A stretch of 16,719 bases of DNA from Nitrososphaerota archaeon (GTDB lineage Archaea > Thermoproteota > Nitrososphaeria > Nitrososphaerales > Nitrosopumilaceae). How positions within the stretch are numbered: position 1 is the first letter of the stretch; the number at the start of each line of letters is the position of its first letter. Below the pieces are notes generated by a model that was not told where the DNA came from, did no database searches, and worked only from the letters and a program-made list of their open reading frames with translations. The position numbers and the translations under genes are program-made. Of this stretch, positions 1 through 5,912 are shown piece by piece. The stretch is from contig VHBM01000024.1 of the NCBI GenBank assembly GCA_016871975.1, forward strand, positions 1-16,719, in the 5' to 3' direction.

Positions 1-342
1 GGATTCTCATATGACTCCTCGCTTCGAAACTCAAAGGACAAAATAGACAAATCTGAGATGGGATTCCAAAATTTAGATGGCATTATCGAGTTTCCTGTTA
101 CCTTGATGGATGCATATTTGTTTACATACATGAAACTAGATGAAAAACAAATCATCCAAACCTTCAATCACACTCTTGACTATGCAAGAAAAAATGATAC
201 TAAAGTAATCACGGTAATCTGGCATGATAATGTTCTAAAAATGATTGGTGGAAGAAAATACAAGGAGATAGTAGAATTTCTTGTATCACAAAAAGATGTC
301 AAGATCTGCAGAGGCATTGATCTTGTATCTATTCTCAAATAG
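1..342 (+). CDS. Polysaccharide deacetylase-like protein, C-terminal fragment (5' end outside window)
   Basis: The reading frame is open from base 1 to a TAG at 340-342, so this is the last 113 codons of a gene that begins before the window. It starts with GFSYDSSL, a phrase typical of the strand late in NodB-type polysaccharide deacetylases. It continues with IIEFPVTLMDAYLF and VITVIWHDNVL, which resemble the end of the deacetylase barrel including its late histidine. The family removes N- or O-acetyl groups from cell-surface or extracellular sugars; the metal-binding residues would lie upstream and cannot be checked. An ATG at 58 is internal and not the likely start. A role in glycan or S-layer sugar metabolism is inference from the family only. 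Confidence 0.65.
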   Translation, partial: GFSYDSSLRNSKDKIDKSEMGFQNLDGIIEFPVTLMDAYLFTYMKLDEKQIIQTFNHTLDYARKNDTKVITVIWHDNVLKMIGGRKYKEIVEFLVSQKDVKICRGIDLVSILK

Positions 343-382
343 TGTCTTTTATTAAAAAACTAAACAAAAAGCTAACCATTGG

Positions 383-390
383 TTTAAGCT
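383..390 (+). promoter_or_regulatory. TATA-like box of the small zinc-finger gene
   Basis: TTTAAGCT starts 28 bp before the ATG at 411, the spacing expected for an archaeal promoter driving a leaderless mRNA. This spacing supports the ATG over the GTG at 342. Confidence 0.4.
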
Positions 391-410
391 ACATCAATGC
401 TACTATTATT

Positions 411-560
411 ATGAAAACAAAACCAAATACTTGCATGAAAGCAAAGTTTGCTACAACATGTCAAGCATGTGGAGAACAAATCAAGCCTGGAAAAGAAATT
501 TTAAAAGATGACGGCGGAAGATGGGTTCACAACTATTGCACAGAGACAGAAATTCCCTAG
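411..560 (+). CDS. Small putative zinc-finger protein
   Basis: This 49-residue protein has a CxxC pair (C17, C20) and a later HxxC pair (H40, C43) set in the phrase KDDGGRWVHNYC. That arrangement could bind one zinc ion, as in LIM- or PARP-type half fingers. The same frame is open back to a GTG at 342 that touches the previous stop. The ATG at 411 is preferred because a TATA-like TTTAAGCT at 383-390 lies 28 bp upstream, fitting a leaderless transcript. An ATG at 435 would still retain all four ligands. No membrane segment is visible. The protein is probably cytosolic; its partner (nucleic acid or protein) cannot be told from the sequence. Confidence 0.6.
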   Translation: MKTKPNTCMKAKFATTCQACGEQIKPGKEILKDDGGRWVHNYCTETEIP

Positions 561-582
561 TTTTTATAATAAATGAAAATGG

Positions 583-592
583 CTTATATTTA
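583..592 (+). promoter_or_regulatory. TATA-like box for the gene starting at 618
   Basis: CTTATATTTA lies in the AT-rich gap after the stop at 560 and starts 35 bp before the TTG at 618. Its match to the archaeal TATA consensus and its spacing support the unusual TTG start. Confidence 0.45.
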
Positions 593-617
593 GTACTAAA
601 AAATTCTGCACACCCAA

Positions 618-998
618 TTGAATTATTATTCAGAAAGCGGCCTCATGGAGCTAGTCGAAGACATTATTGACCTAGACTCAAGAATGAGGTTTGCGGCACT
701 AATTGACCTTAAAGGAAATATCGTCGAGGCGATAATGAAGGCAGGAAAAACTTCGCTTAAAACACAAAAAGAAGAAGAACACTTTTGCAGACAAGTCGCT
801 GAAAGAAGAAAGATGAGAAAAGAGTTTGATAAAAGTTTAGGAAAGGTCAGATACGTCCATGTAGAGCGAGAAAAGGTAACTCAAATGGTTATTTACACAA
901 AGAAAATGACTGTATATTTTACAATGGAGCCTGAGCTTAGCATTACAAGAAAAGTACAGATAGTTAATAAGATCAAAAAAATGACGGCACACTTGTAA
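618..998 (+). CDS. Conserved archaeal protein of unknown function (DUF6659-like)
   Basis: This 126-residue soluble protein begins at TTG 618, placed by a TATA-like box about 30 bp upstream. It opens with a helix (LMELVEDIIDLDSRMRF) followed by AALIDLKGNIVEAIMKAG. After a charged helix rich in K, E and R (about residues 48-75) comes a beta-rich second half (VRYVHVEREKVTQMVIY). The alternation suggests a profilin or roadblock-like alpha/beta fold. It resembles a family of about 125-residue proteins in ammonia-oxidising archaea that I associate with DUF6659, but I cannot verify the accession. It ends one base before the next gene, so the two are probably co-transcribed. Function unknown. Confidence 0.65.
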   Translation: MNYYSESGLMELVEDIIDLDSRMRFAALIDLKGNIVEAIMKAGKTSLKTQKEEEHFCRQVAERRKMRKEFDKSLGKVRYVHVEREKVTQMVIYTKKMTVYFTMEPELSITRKVQIVNKIKKMTAHL

Positions 999-999
999 A

Positions 1000-1278
1000 A
1001 TGAAACAAAAAATTCTTGTAGATGAGATGGATGATGGGATGGATGAAAAACTAAACGCACTTGGATATGAGGCTTTTAGCGTAAAAAAGCTACGAACTGA
1101 AGGCAAAAAACTAGCTACCGATTATTCCATTATCAATTATGCAAAAGAAAACAAGATGATTCTAGTAACACGAGATACAGAAAGTGGTCAGGCCTGCCAA
1201 GAAAATGATATTCCCTGTATTTTGCTTGATAATAACGAAATTTTTAAGATTGTAGTTGAAAAACTAAAACAACTATAG
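1000..1278 (+). CDS. PIN-like protein (DUF5615/Mut7-C type), possible nuclease
   Basis: The 92-residue protein has the layout of the short PIN-like DUF5615 group. An N-terminal strand ends in acidic residues (KILVDEMDDG, D8 and E9). A variable hairpin (LGYEAFSVKKL) follows, then TDYSIINYAKEN with an aspartate (D41), the strand and motif ILVTRDTE (R58, D59), and a last strand IPCILLD. In this superfamily the acidic residues bind a metal for RNA cleavage. Several DUF5615 proteins sit in toxin-antitoxin pairs, but the gene upstream here does not look like a known antitoxin. Start ATG 1000 is one base after the previous stop, implying one transcript. Nuclease activity is inference. Confidence 0.6.
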   Translation: MKQKILVDEMDDGMDEKLNALGYEAFSVKKLRTEGKKLATDYSIINYAKENKMILVTRDTESGQACQENDIPCILLDNNEIFKIVVEKLKQL

Positions 1279-1288
1279 CTTGATGATC

Positions 1289-1298
1289 TTTTTATTAT
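1289..1298 (+). promoter_or_regulatory. TATA-like box for the gene starting at 1318
   Basis: TTTTTATTAT begins 29 bp before the ATG at 1318 but only 17 bp before the alternative GTG at 1306. The spacing favours the ATG as the start of a leaderless message. Confidence 0.35.
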
Positions 1299-1317
1299 AC
1301 AACAAGTGAAACAGAAT

Positions 1318-1572
1318 ATGGATAGCTGTGATGTACGTACTCGTGCCTACAAAAATGGCAAGACCTTTGATCAGTGCAGAGATATTGCAAAATCAATAAC
1401 CACACAACTAAAAAAACAGATTGACGAACACGGAAAGATTGCATGGGATGAAATCATGTCAAAAGTAGATCATGACGAGCTTGTCTACAAACTAACGCTA
1501 AAGTATCTACGACAAGATGGATACGATATTGGAAACTGGCAGATTCCTGAAGTAAAAAAATTTTCTAGCTAG
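1318..1572 (+). CDS. Conserved hypothetical protein, 84 residues
   Basis: This small, charged, predominantly helical protein reads from ATG 1318; an in-frame GTG at 1306 would add four residues. The central part (QCRDIAKSITTQLKKQIDEH, then IAWDEIMSKVDHDELVYKLTLKYLRQDGYDIG) has the helix pattern of a small winged-helix or similar DNA/RNA-binding fold, though no diagnostic motif is present. No cysteines pair and no membrane segment is seen. Its last eight bases, CTAGCTAG, are shared with the end of the convergent membrane-protein gene. I do not recognise the family; a DNA-binding role would be a guess. Confidence 0.6.
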   Translation: MDSCDVRTRAYKNGKTFDQCRDIAKSITTQLKKQIDEHGKIAWDEIMSKVDHDELVYKLTLKYLRQDGYDIGNWQIPEVKKFSS

Positions 1573-2389
1573 AATTTACAGCACAACTGCCATCTGGCCT
1601 TTGTAGTTTTCTTGCCATAATGACTGGTGTAAAAAACAAAACAGGTATGGTAATTGCAATAAGTAGTGTCTGAAGCTGTGTCAATACAACAGTAAATGCA
1701 AGCACGCTTGATGTACTAATAAAAACAGAAAGTAATGTTCCTACACATGTAGGACATGCAATGAATAGTCCTGTTGCAGCGCCAACACTGCTTAGACCTC
1801 CTTCCTTTTTGGCAATTGATATGGCATTTACTGCAAGTGAAGCATTTAGTCCAACAAGATATGACACTATAACCTGTAAAAGGAGGTTTATTGGAATGAT
1901 TTGCAAGCCCACATGTTCAGTAAAATAGGCAATGAATTTTGGCATGTATCCAGGATCTCCACAGCACGGAGTTATGTGAGCTGATGGAACCACCGCACCG
2001 TAATGTTCAGAAAACACTACCTCTGGCTGATAGACAAGCGTTCCAGAGGTAAGTGAAAAAAATATTCCATATGCAACAAATGCTAGTGCAAATATTCTTC
2101 GTGACTTGGTGTTGTATGTAGCAATTGCAATCGTTGATAAAATCCCTCCATCTTTTTCTAGAGCCTTTTGTTTGTGATATCGATAAAGACCATAAGATAT
2201 TGCTCCAAATGAAAGAAGAAGTACTATGTAAAATCCAAGTGCGAGTCTTTCTATTGAAGGGACAGCATCAGGTGTGACAACTGCATTTTGAAGTCTTGCA
2301 TATAATAAAAACAAAATTGCTATGCTTGTAAACCCTAAAACAATTAGCTTTTTTCCTTTTTGACCATGTTTTGTGGTCTGTTTTTCCAT
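1565..2389 (-). CDS. Multi-pass membrane protein with PCCG and CPTC cysteine motifs
   Basis: The 274-residue protein has about six hydrophobic segments, roughly residues 14-31, 47-68, 99-117, 162-190, 203-230 and 236-257. Between the third and fourth is a loop with PCCGDPGYMP (C142, C143), followed by a nearby histidine (H159). A second cysteine pair, CPTC (C212, C215), lies in or at the edge of the fifth segment. Paired cysteines in membrane proteins often hold a metal or cycle as a disulfide, so metal handling or thiol chemistry is possible but unproven. Start ATG 2389 has an AT-rich box on the minus strand near 2410-2424. It probably shares a transcript or promoter region with the single-pass protein 41 bp upstream. 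I do not recognise a named family. Confidence 0.65.
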   Translation of the reverse strand: MEKQTTKHGQKGKKLIVLGFTSIAILFLLYARLQNAVVTPDAVPSIERLALGFYIVLLLSFGAISYGLYRYHKQKALEKDGGILSTIAIATYNTKSRRIFALAFVAYGIFFSLTSGTLVYQPEVVFSEHYGAVVPSAHITPCCGDPGYMPKFIAYFTEHVGLQIIPINLLLQVIVSYLVGLNASLAVNAISIAKKEGGLSSVGAATGLFIACPTCVGTLLSVFISTSSVLAFTVVLTQLQTLLIAITIPVLFFTPVIMARKLQRPDGSCAVNSS

Positions 2390-2430
2390 TCCTTCACAAG
2401 ATTATGCTACAAAATTAAATTTTATTGAAT

Positions 2431-2808
2431 CTATCCTGGCCCAAATGCAACCATGCCTACAGGCTCTCTGAAATCCTTGACCAAAGTTATGCCCTCACTA
2501 GTAGTAACAGTAACTGTAGTTAGGATTGATGCCTTTGGAGATATCCAAATTGTTTTGCCAGCTTCTAGCTTATTAAAAACTTGAATGTCGCCTTCACCAA
2601 AATCTACTCTAAGATCAGTAAGAACAAGCTTGCCTGTGTTAGTAATTCGAACATTACTAATTTGGACTACATCTTGTACCTTTATTGCATCAACTTCAAT
2701 GCGATAATCTGGGATTATTGCTATTGTGGGAATAATAATTGCAAGTGTGATTGCAACAATTGCAGAACAAACAGAAACGACTATTAGTTTTATTTTTGTT
2801 TGTTTCAC
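2431..2808 (-). CDS. Single-pass membrane-anchored surface protein, paralogue of the one at 12230-12616
   Basis: The 125-residue protein starts with a short basic stretch and a long hydrophobic helix (about residues 8-32) that would anchor it with the C-terminal domain outside. The domain is beta-rich: VQISNVRITNTGKLVLTDLR, then a turn DFGEGD, then LEAGKTIWISP and a last pair of strands. This is the pattern of CARDB- or FxLYD-like immunoglobulin-type folds, in which a conserved asparagine-threonine-glycine turn precedes a strand. It aligns along its length with the protein at 12230-12616. GTG 2808 is the start; a minus-strand TATA-like box (2832-2840) lies about 30 bp upstream. Function unknown. 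Confidence 0.65.
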   Translation of the reverse strand: MKQTKIKLIVVSVCSAIVAITLAIIIPTIAIIPDYRIEVDAIKVQDVVQISNVRITNTGKLVLTDLRVDFGEGDIQVFNKLEAGKTIWISPKASILTTVTVTTSEGITLVKDFREPVGMVAFGPG

Positions 2809-2902
2809 AAATAATTCAAAGTTTTATTTTCATAAATACTCTCCATTTTGTAATTTGCACTTTTGATATCATAAAACAAAAATGCAAAAATTCTTTCATA
2901 TC

Positions 2903-2911
2903 TTTATAAAC
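2903..2911 (+). promoter_or_regulatory. TATA-like box for the DUF151-like gene
   Basis: TTTATAAAC is a near-consensus archaeal TATA box. It starts 38 bp before the TTG at 2941, so the message would be leaderless or carry only a few untranslated bases. Confidence 0.5.
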
Positions 2912-2940
2912 ATTGGAACGGTACCTCTGAGTAGAAAGTA

Positions 2941-3366
2941 TTGAAAATAGATCAAGCTCAAGAGCCAGACTATGAGGTGGCAAAAATAAGCCACGTTGGA
3001 TTTGTAGATCCATATGCCGTAGAAGGTCTTCTTATTTTGAAAGCAGAAAATGGAAAGGAATTCCACATGCGTGCTTTTTCAGGTGAGGTCGCACGCCATA
3101 TCTCAAGCTTTATCCAAGAGCAGCGAAACACTGTGCCCACTATTTACAACATGATAGAACAGATTTGCGAAGAAAATGAAATTGTTCTTGTAAAGGTAAA
3201 GATTTACGAAAGTGGTGAAGTGTTAAGAGCAAACCTATACTTTACAGGAAAAAAAGACATTGTTCTTAGAAATTATCGCGCATCAGACGGAGTTGCGCTT
3301 GCATCATTTTATAACATTCCAATTTTAATTAGAAAAAATCTACTAAAAGAGCACATGGAAGCCTAG
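2941..3366 (+). CDS. DUF151 / bifunctional-nuclease-like protein
   Basis: This 141-residue protein follows the DUF151 (BFN) domain from about residue 15 to 135. A strand LLILKAENGKEFHMRAF stands where family members read L.L.d..g...LPIWIG. The segment GEVARHISSFIQEQ matches the helix that normally begins EA.AI. A second helix TIYNMIEQICEEN follows, then VKVKIYESGEVLRANLYF and the ending RNYRASDGVALASFYNIPILI. The last corresponds to the family's R.SDAIALA...PI. Plant and bacterial relatives have been reported to cleave RNA and DNA. The usual PIWIG turn is degenerate here, so activity is uncertain. Start TTG 2941 is set by a good TATA box at 2903-2911. The stop overlaps that of convergent purP by CTAG. 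Confidence 0.7.
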   Translation: MKIDQAQEPDYEVAKISHVGFVDPYAVEGLLILKAENGKEFHMRAFSGEVARHISSFIQEQRNTVPTIYNMIEQICEENEIVLVKVKIYESGEVLRANLYFTGKKDIVLRNYRASDGVALASFYNIPILIRKNLLKEHMEA

Positions 3367-4493
3367 GTTACTATTTCGCCTAGCTTATTCTGCTGAAGTG
3401 CCTTTTTAATTTCCATAGCAATTCTCCTGCCCACACCAAATGTTGTCCCATATTGGTATTTTGTGTAAGGTGACGTCGTGGCAACTATTGGATTTCCAGG
3501 CACTCTTAATGATACATCATAGACTACCAAGTCCAAGTCTTTTGTTATGACGCTTTGAAGTGAAAACGGGCCAATGATTCCGGGTGGATACACTTTCTTT
3601 ACAGCCTGCACAAACTTGTCGCCTGTTGTAATGACTTTTTCAAGTAGTGACTCTCGAATGCTTGCAGGCGTGTGACCTACCTCTATGTTTTGTAGCTCTA
3701 CGTCTATGTCAAGCTGTTGTCTTGCAGGTAGTGCATTATAGTCATGCAGATTTGTTTGCAATCTCCTTTCTATTCCAATAAAGTCTACTTGATCTGAAAT
3801 TGGTGTGTAAAAATAGTTAAAATTAAGATAAGTACCAATTACTAGCTCCTCGATGCTTGCCTTGGCAAGATCTTTTCGAGAAATTATTCCTTGCTTTATC
3901 TTTTCTTCTGATTTTTTCTTGTAATCGGAATATGATGATACAACAAAAAATGCTCGCTCTAGTTTTCTTGTTTTTTCTTGAACCTTTACAATTGATGGCT
4001 TGTTGATTTTTTTTGGATCTTTGAAGAGCTTTGGGTGTCTTATTCTGGCCTTTTCTAAAAGATAATATTGATTTTTTTTGTTTTGCCTTTCTTCTGCCTG
4101 AAACAGAGAACGATTTCCAAAAATTGGCACCATGAACGAATTCTCAATTGGTTTGTATCCAAGATATGCTGTCAGTGCTCTGTGGGGTACAATCACTACA
4201 TTTTTTTCTAATAACTTTTTTTGAATTTTTGGCAAAAGCATGTCTTTGAATTTATCAACTATAATGATCTCATCTGCAATTCGTTTGAATCTCTGATAAG
4301 GAGTCGTTCTTCCTTTCTGACAAATTACTACAGTTTCAAATCCTTCATCTTTTGCACCATCCATGACTTCAAGTGCAGAGTGACTCCCCAAAACGCCAAT
4401 TCGAACTTCAGAATAATCTTTTACTATGTTTTGAATTTGTGAGGCTTTGATCACGTGTTTAGCTTTACTGTGAGGAGCTAATATAGCTATCAA
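3363..4493 (-). CDS. purP: PurP: formate-dependent AICAR formyltransferase (FAICAR synthetase)
   Basis: This 376-residue ATP-grasp enzyme makes FAICAR from AICAR, formate and ATP, replacing the folate-dependent PurH step in most archaea. Diagnostic stretches are RIGVLGSHSALEVMDGAKDEGF (31-52), KGRTTPYQRF (60-69), VVIVPHRALTAYLG (99-112) and NSFMVPIFGNR (118-128). Later ones are PARQQLDIDV (256-265), ASIRESLL (277-284), YPPGIIGPFSLQS (302-314) and LRVPGNP (329-335). The order and length match methanogen PurP. The ATP-grasp glycine-rich loop, usually GxRGGRGY, is absent: residues 171-182 read QEKTRKLERAFF with no glycine. It may therefore be the second PurP subtype. Start is TTG 4493; the minus-strand AT box at 4518-4528 is about 30 bp upstream. 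It lies apart from the other pur genes. Confidence 0.88.
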   Translation of the reverse strand: MIAILAPHSKAKHVIKASQIQNIVKDYSEVRIGVLGSHSALEVMDGAKDEGFETVVICQKGRTTPYQRFKRIADEIIIVDKFKDMLLPKIQKKLLEKNVVIVPHRALTAYLGYKPIENSFMVPIFGNRSLFQAEERQNKKNQYYLLEKARIRHPKLFKDPKKINKPSIVKVQEKTRKLERAFFVVSSYSDYKKKSEEKIKQGIISRKDLAKASIEELVIGTYLNFNYFYTPISDQVDFIGIERRLQTNLHDYNALPARQQLDIDVELQNIEVGHTPASIRESLLEKVITTGDKFVQAVKKVYPPGIIGPFSLQSVITKDLDLVVYDVSLRVPGNPIVATTSPYTKYQYGTTFGVGRRIAMEIKKALQQNKLGEIVT

Positions 4494-4498
4494 GAATC

Positions 4499-4528
4499 TT
4501 TATTGTATAGTATGAGGCTAAAATTTTA
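4499..4528. promoter_or_regulatory. Overlapping divergent promoters between purP and a small membrane-protein gene
   Basis: Only 36 bp separate the purP start codon (minus strand, 4493) from the ATG at 4530 (plus strand). TTTATTGTA at 4499-4507 is 31 bp upstream of the plus-strand ATG. An AT box near 4518-4528 is about 30 bp upstream of the purP TTG on the other strand. Each TATA box therefore lies almost on the other gene's transcription start. Confidence 0.4.
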
Positions 4529-4529
4529 G

Positions 4530-4676
4530 ATGTCATATTTTTACCAGTATGAGCTTGTTCTGGTTGGAATAATTTTGCTTTCTGCAATGGGATATGCAGG
4601 TGTAAGACTGTGGCTGAAAAGAAGACGTGAAGAATTATCACGACAAGAAGAAAATCAAACTCAAACTCCTAGCTAA
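4530..4676 (+). CDS. Small single-pass membrane protein, 48 residues
   Basis: ATG 4530 opens a 48-codon frame ending at TAA 4674-4676. The product begins with MSYFYQYE and continues with a hydrophobic helix (about residues 9-29, LVLVGIILLSAMGYAGVRLW). A strongly basic stretch follows (LKRRREELSR) and then a polar tail ending in TQTPS. Positive charges directly after the helix predict an outside-to-inside orientation with the tail in the cytoplasm. A TATA-like box 31 bp upstream supports expression as a leaderless message. The frame fills an otherwise empty gap between purP and ubiX. It resembles small membrane proteins often missed by gene callers; no function can be assigned. Confidence 0.6.
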   Translation: MSYFYQYELVLVGIILLSAMGYAGVRLWLKRRREELSRQEENQTQTPS

Positions 4677-4714
4677 TAATAAATTAGCACAATCTCAATC
4701 CAATTTGAAAAGCT

Positions 4715-5272
4715 GTGAAACTAGTCATAGGCATTACTGGCAGCACTGGAACAATTTACGGTATTAGAATTTTAGAAGAGCTAAAAAAAGCAAAGGTTGA
4801 AACACATCTTATCATAAGTGAGTGGGCAAAAAAATGCCTTGCAATGGAGACTGATTATTCATTTGATAAGCTAAAGTCGCTTGCAACACACTATTCTGAT
4901 GATTCGAATATGGCTTCAAGTGTCTCAAGTGGAACACACAAAACAGATGGTATGATTGTAATTCCGTGCAGTATGAAGACACTTTCTGCTATAGCAAACG
5001 GATACGATGAAAGCTTGGTTGCAAGAGCAGCAGGTGTCACATTAAAAGAGTCACGAAAACTAGTTCTAGTTGTCCGTGAAACACCATTTACAGCTATTCA
5101 TCTTGAAAACATGTTAAAACTATCAAGACTTGGAGTCATAATTCTACCTCCAGTGCCAGGTTTTGTCACAAAGCCCACAACAATAGATGACATCATAAAT
5201 CACACAGTTGGAAAATGCCTTGACCAGTTTGACATTGAGCATAATCTATACAAAAGATGGGGCTCAGCATAA
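4715..5272 (+). CDS. ubiX: UbiX-family flavin prenyltransferase
   Basis: The 185-residue protein matches UbiX/Pad1 throughout: FMN-binding GITGSTGTIYGIRIL (5-19), SVSSGTHKTDGMIVIPCSMK, ANGYDESLVARAAGVTLKESRKLVLVVRETP, HLENMLKLSRLGVIILPP and a C-terminal TIDDIINHTVG. Such enzymes join dimethylallyl phosphate to FMN, making the prenyl-FMN cofactor of UbiD-type decarboxylases. In archaea one such decarboxylase works in the modified mevalonate pathway and others in quinone synthesis; no ubiD is visible here. Start GTG 4715 aligns with the family N-terminus, and an AT-rich stretch (4674-4686) about 30 bp upstream may be the promoter. The SRPBCC gene follows after 6 bp, suggesting one transcript. 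Confidence 0.9.
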   Translation: MKLVIGITGSTGTIYGIRILEELKKAKVETHLIISEWAKKCLAMETDYSFDKLKSLATHYSDDSNMASSVSSGTHKTDGMIVIPCSMKTLSAIANGYDESLVARAAGVTLKESRKLVLVVRETPFTAIHLENMLKLSRLGVIILPPVPGFVTKPTTIDDIINHTVGKCLDQFDIEHNLYKRWGSA

Positions 5273-5278
5273 CTACAA

Positions 5279-5686
5279 TTGCCAAAAATAAAGATTGAAA
5301 AAATAATTAAAGCAGACAGAAACAAAGTTTACAATATTATAACAAGTTATGAAAATTTTGAAAAAATTTTTACAAAATACTTTCCATCTATTAGGATAAG
5401 ATCAGAACGTGATGAAGTATCTGTTATTGAAATGCATATAATGCTAGGAAAAAAAGAGTATACAATGATGACAAAACATGTAAAAAATCCTCCTAATCTT
5501 CACGAAATTTTTGTTATTGGTGGTGACTGTAAAGGAAGCCGTATAGTTGAAAAATATGATTTGGTATCTGAAGGAACAAAACTGACAGTAGAGGCAGACT
5601 TTAAGCTAGGATTATTTCGAAAACCAAATGTTTCTGATGGACTACAAGATATTATCGATGAATTTGCAAGGGTTGCAGAAAACTAG
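5279..5686 (+). CDS. SRPBCC (START-like / Coq10-type) lipid-binding-fold protein
   Basis: The 135-residue protein begins KIKIEKIIKADRNKVYNIITSYENFEKIF, the classic opening of SRPBCC proteins: a first strand, then two short helices. It continues with the expected beta-sheet (IRIRSERDEVSVIEMHIML) and YDLVSEGTKLTVEADFKL. It ends in a long C-terminal helix (LQDIIDEFARVAEN) that caps the ligand cavity. Relatives bind hydrophobic ligands such as quinones, sterols or polyketides. Start TTG 5279 lies 6 bp after ubiX, and the pair may act on an isoprenoid or quinone compound, which is inference from position. The stop overlaps that of convergent tatA by CTAG. Confidence 0.7.
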   Translation: MPKIKIEKIIKADRNKVYNIITSYENFEKIFTKYFPSIRIRSERDEVSVIEMHIMLGKKEYTMMTKHVKNPPNLHEIFVIGGDCKGSRIVEKYDLVSEGTKLTVEADFKLGLFRKPNVSDGLQDIIDEFARVAEN

Positions 5687-5880
5687 GACTCTTTTTTGTC
5701 TTTGAACTCTTTTAGTTCTTTATCGCCTTCAATCTTTCCTTTTTCATACTCACTTTTTGCTTTACCAAATGTTTTTGCAAGTTCAGGAATCTTTTTTGCA
5801 CCAAAAATGACTATGGCGGCAATTATTATGATAAAGATCCATTCTTGGCCAGCTATAAAGTTAGGTATGATATCTAACAT
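5683..5880 (-). CDS. tatA: TatA: pore-forming subunit of the twin-arginine translocase
   Basis: The 65-residue protein has the TatA/E architecture. There is a short extracytoplasmic N-terminus and one membrane helix (about 14-26, WIFIIIIAAIVIF). The hinge and amphipathic helix read FGAKKIPELAKTFGKAKSEYEKG (26-48), with the family FG..K.PE motif. A charged lysine/glutamate tail follows. TatA oligomers form the passage through which TatC-selected folded proteins with RR signal peptides cross the membrane. Start ATG 5880 is 32 bp downstream of the tatC stop, so the order is tatC-tatA in one minus-strand unit. No separate TatB is present, as is usual in archaea. Confidence 0.9.
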   Translation of the reverse strand: MLDIIPNFIAGQEWIFIIIIAAIVIFGAKKIPELAKTFGKAKSEYEKGKIEGDKELKEFKDKKES

Positions 5881-5912
5881 GTCGTTTTTTGCTCTTTTTG
5901 AGATTTAAGTGT

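Noticed and set aside
2581..2787. 68-codon plus-strand frame rich in Asn and Cys
   Set aside because: It is antisense to the anchored surface protein, and its composition reflects reverse reading of hydrophobic codons.
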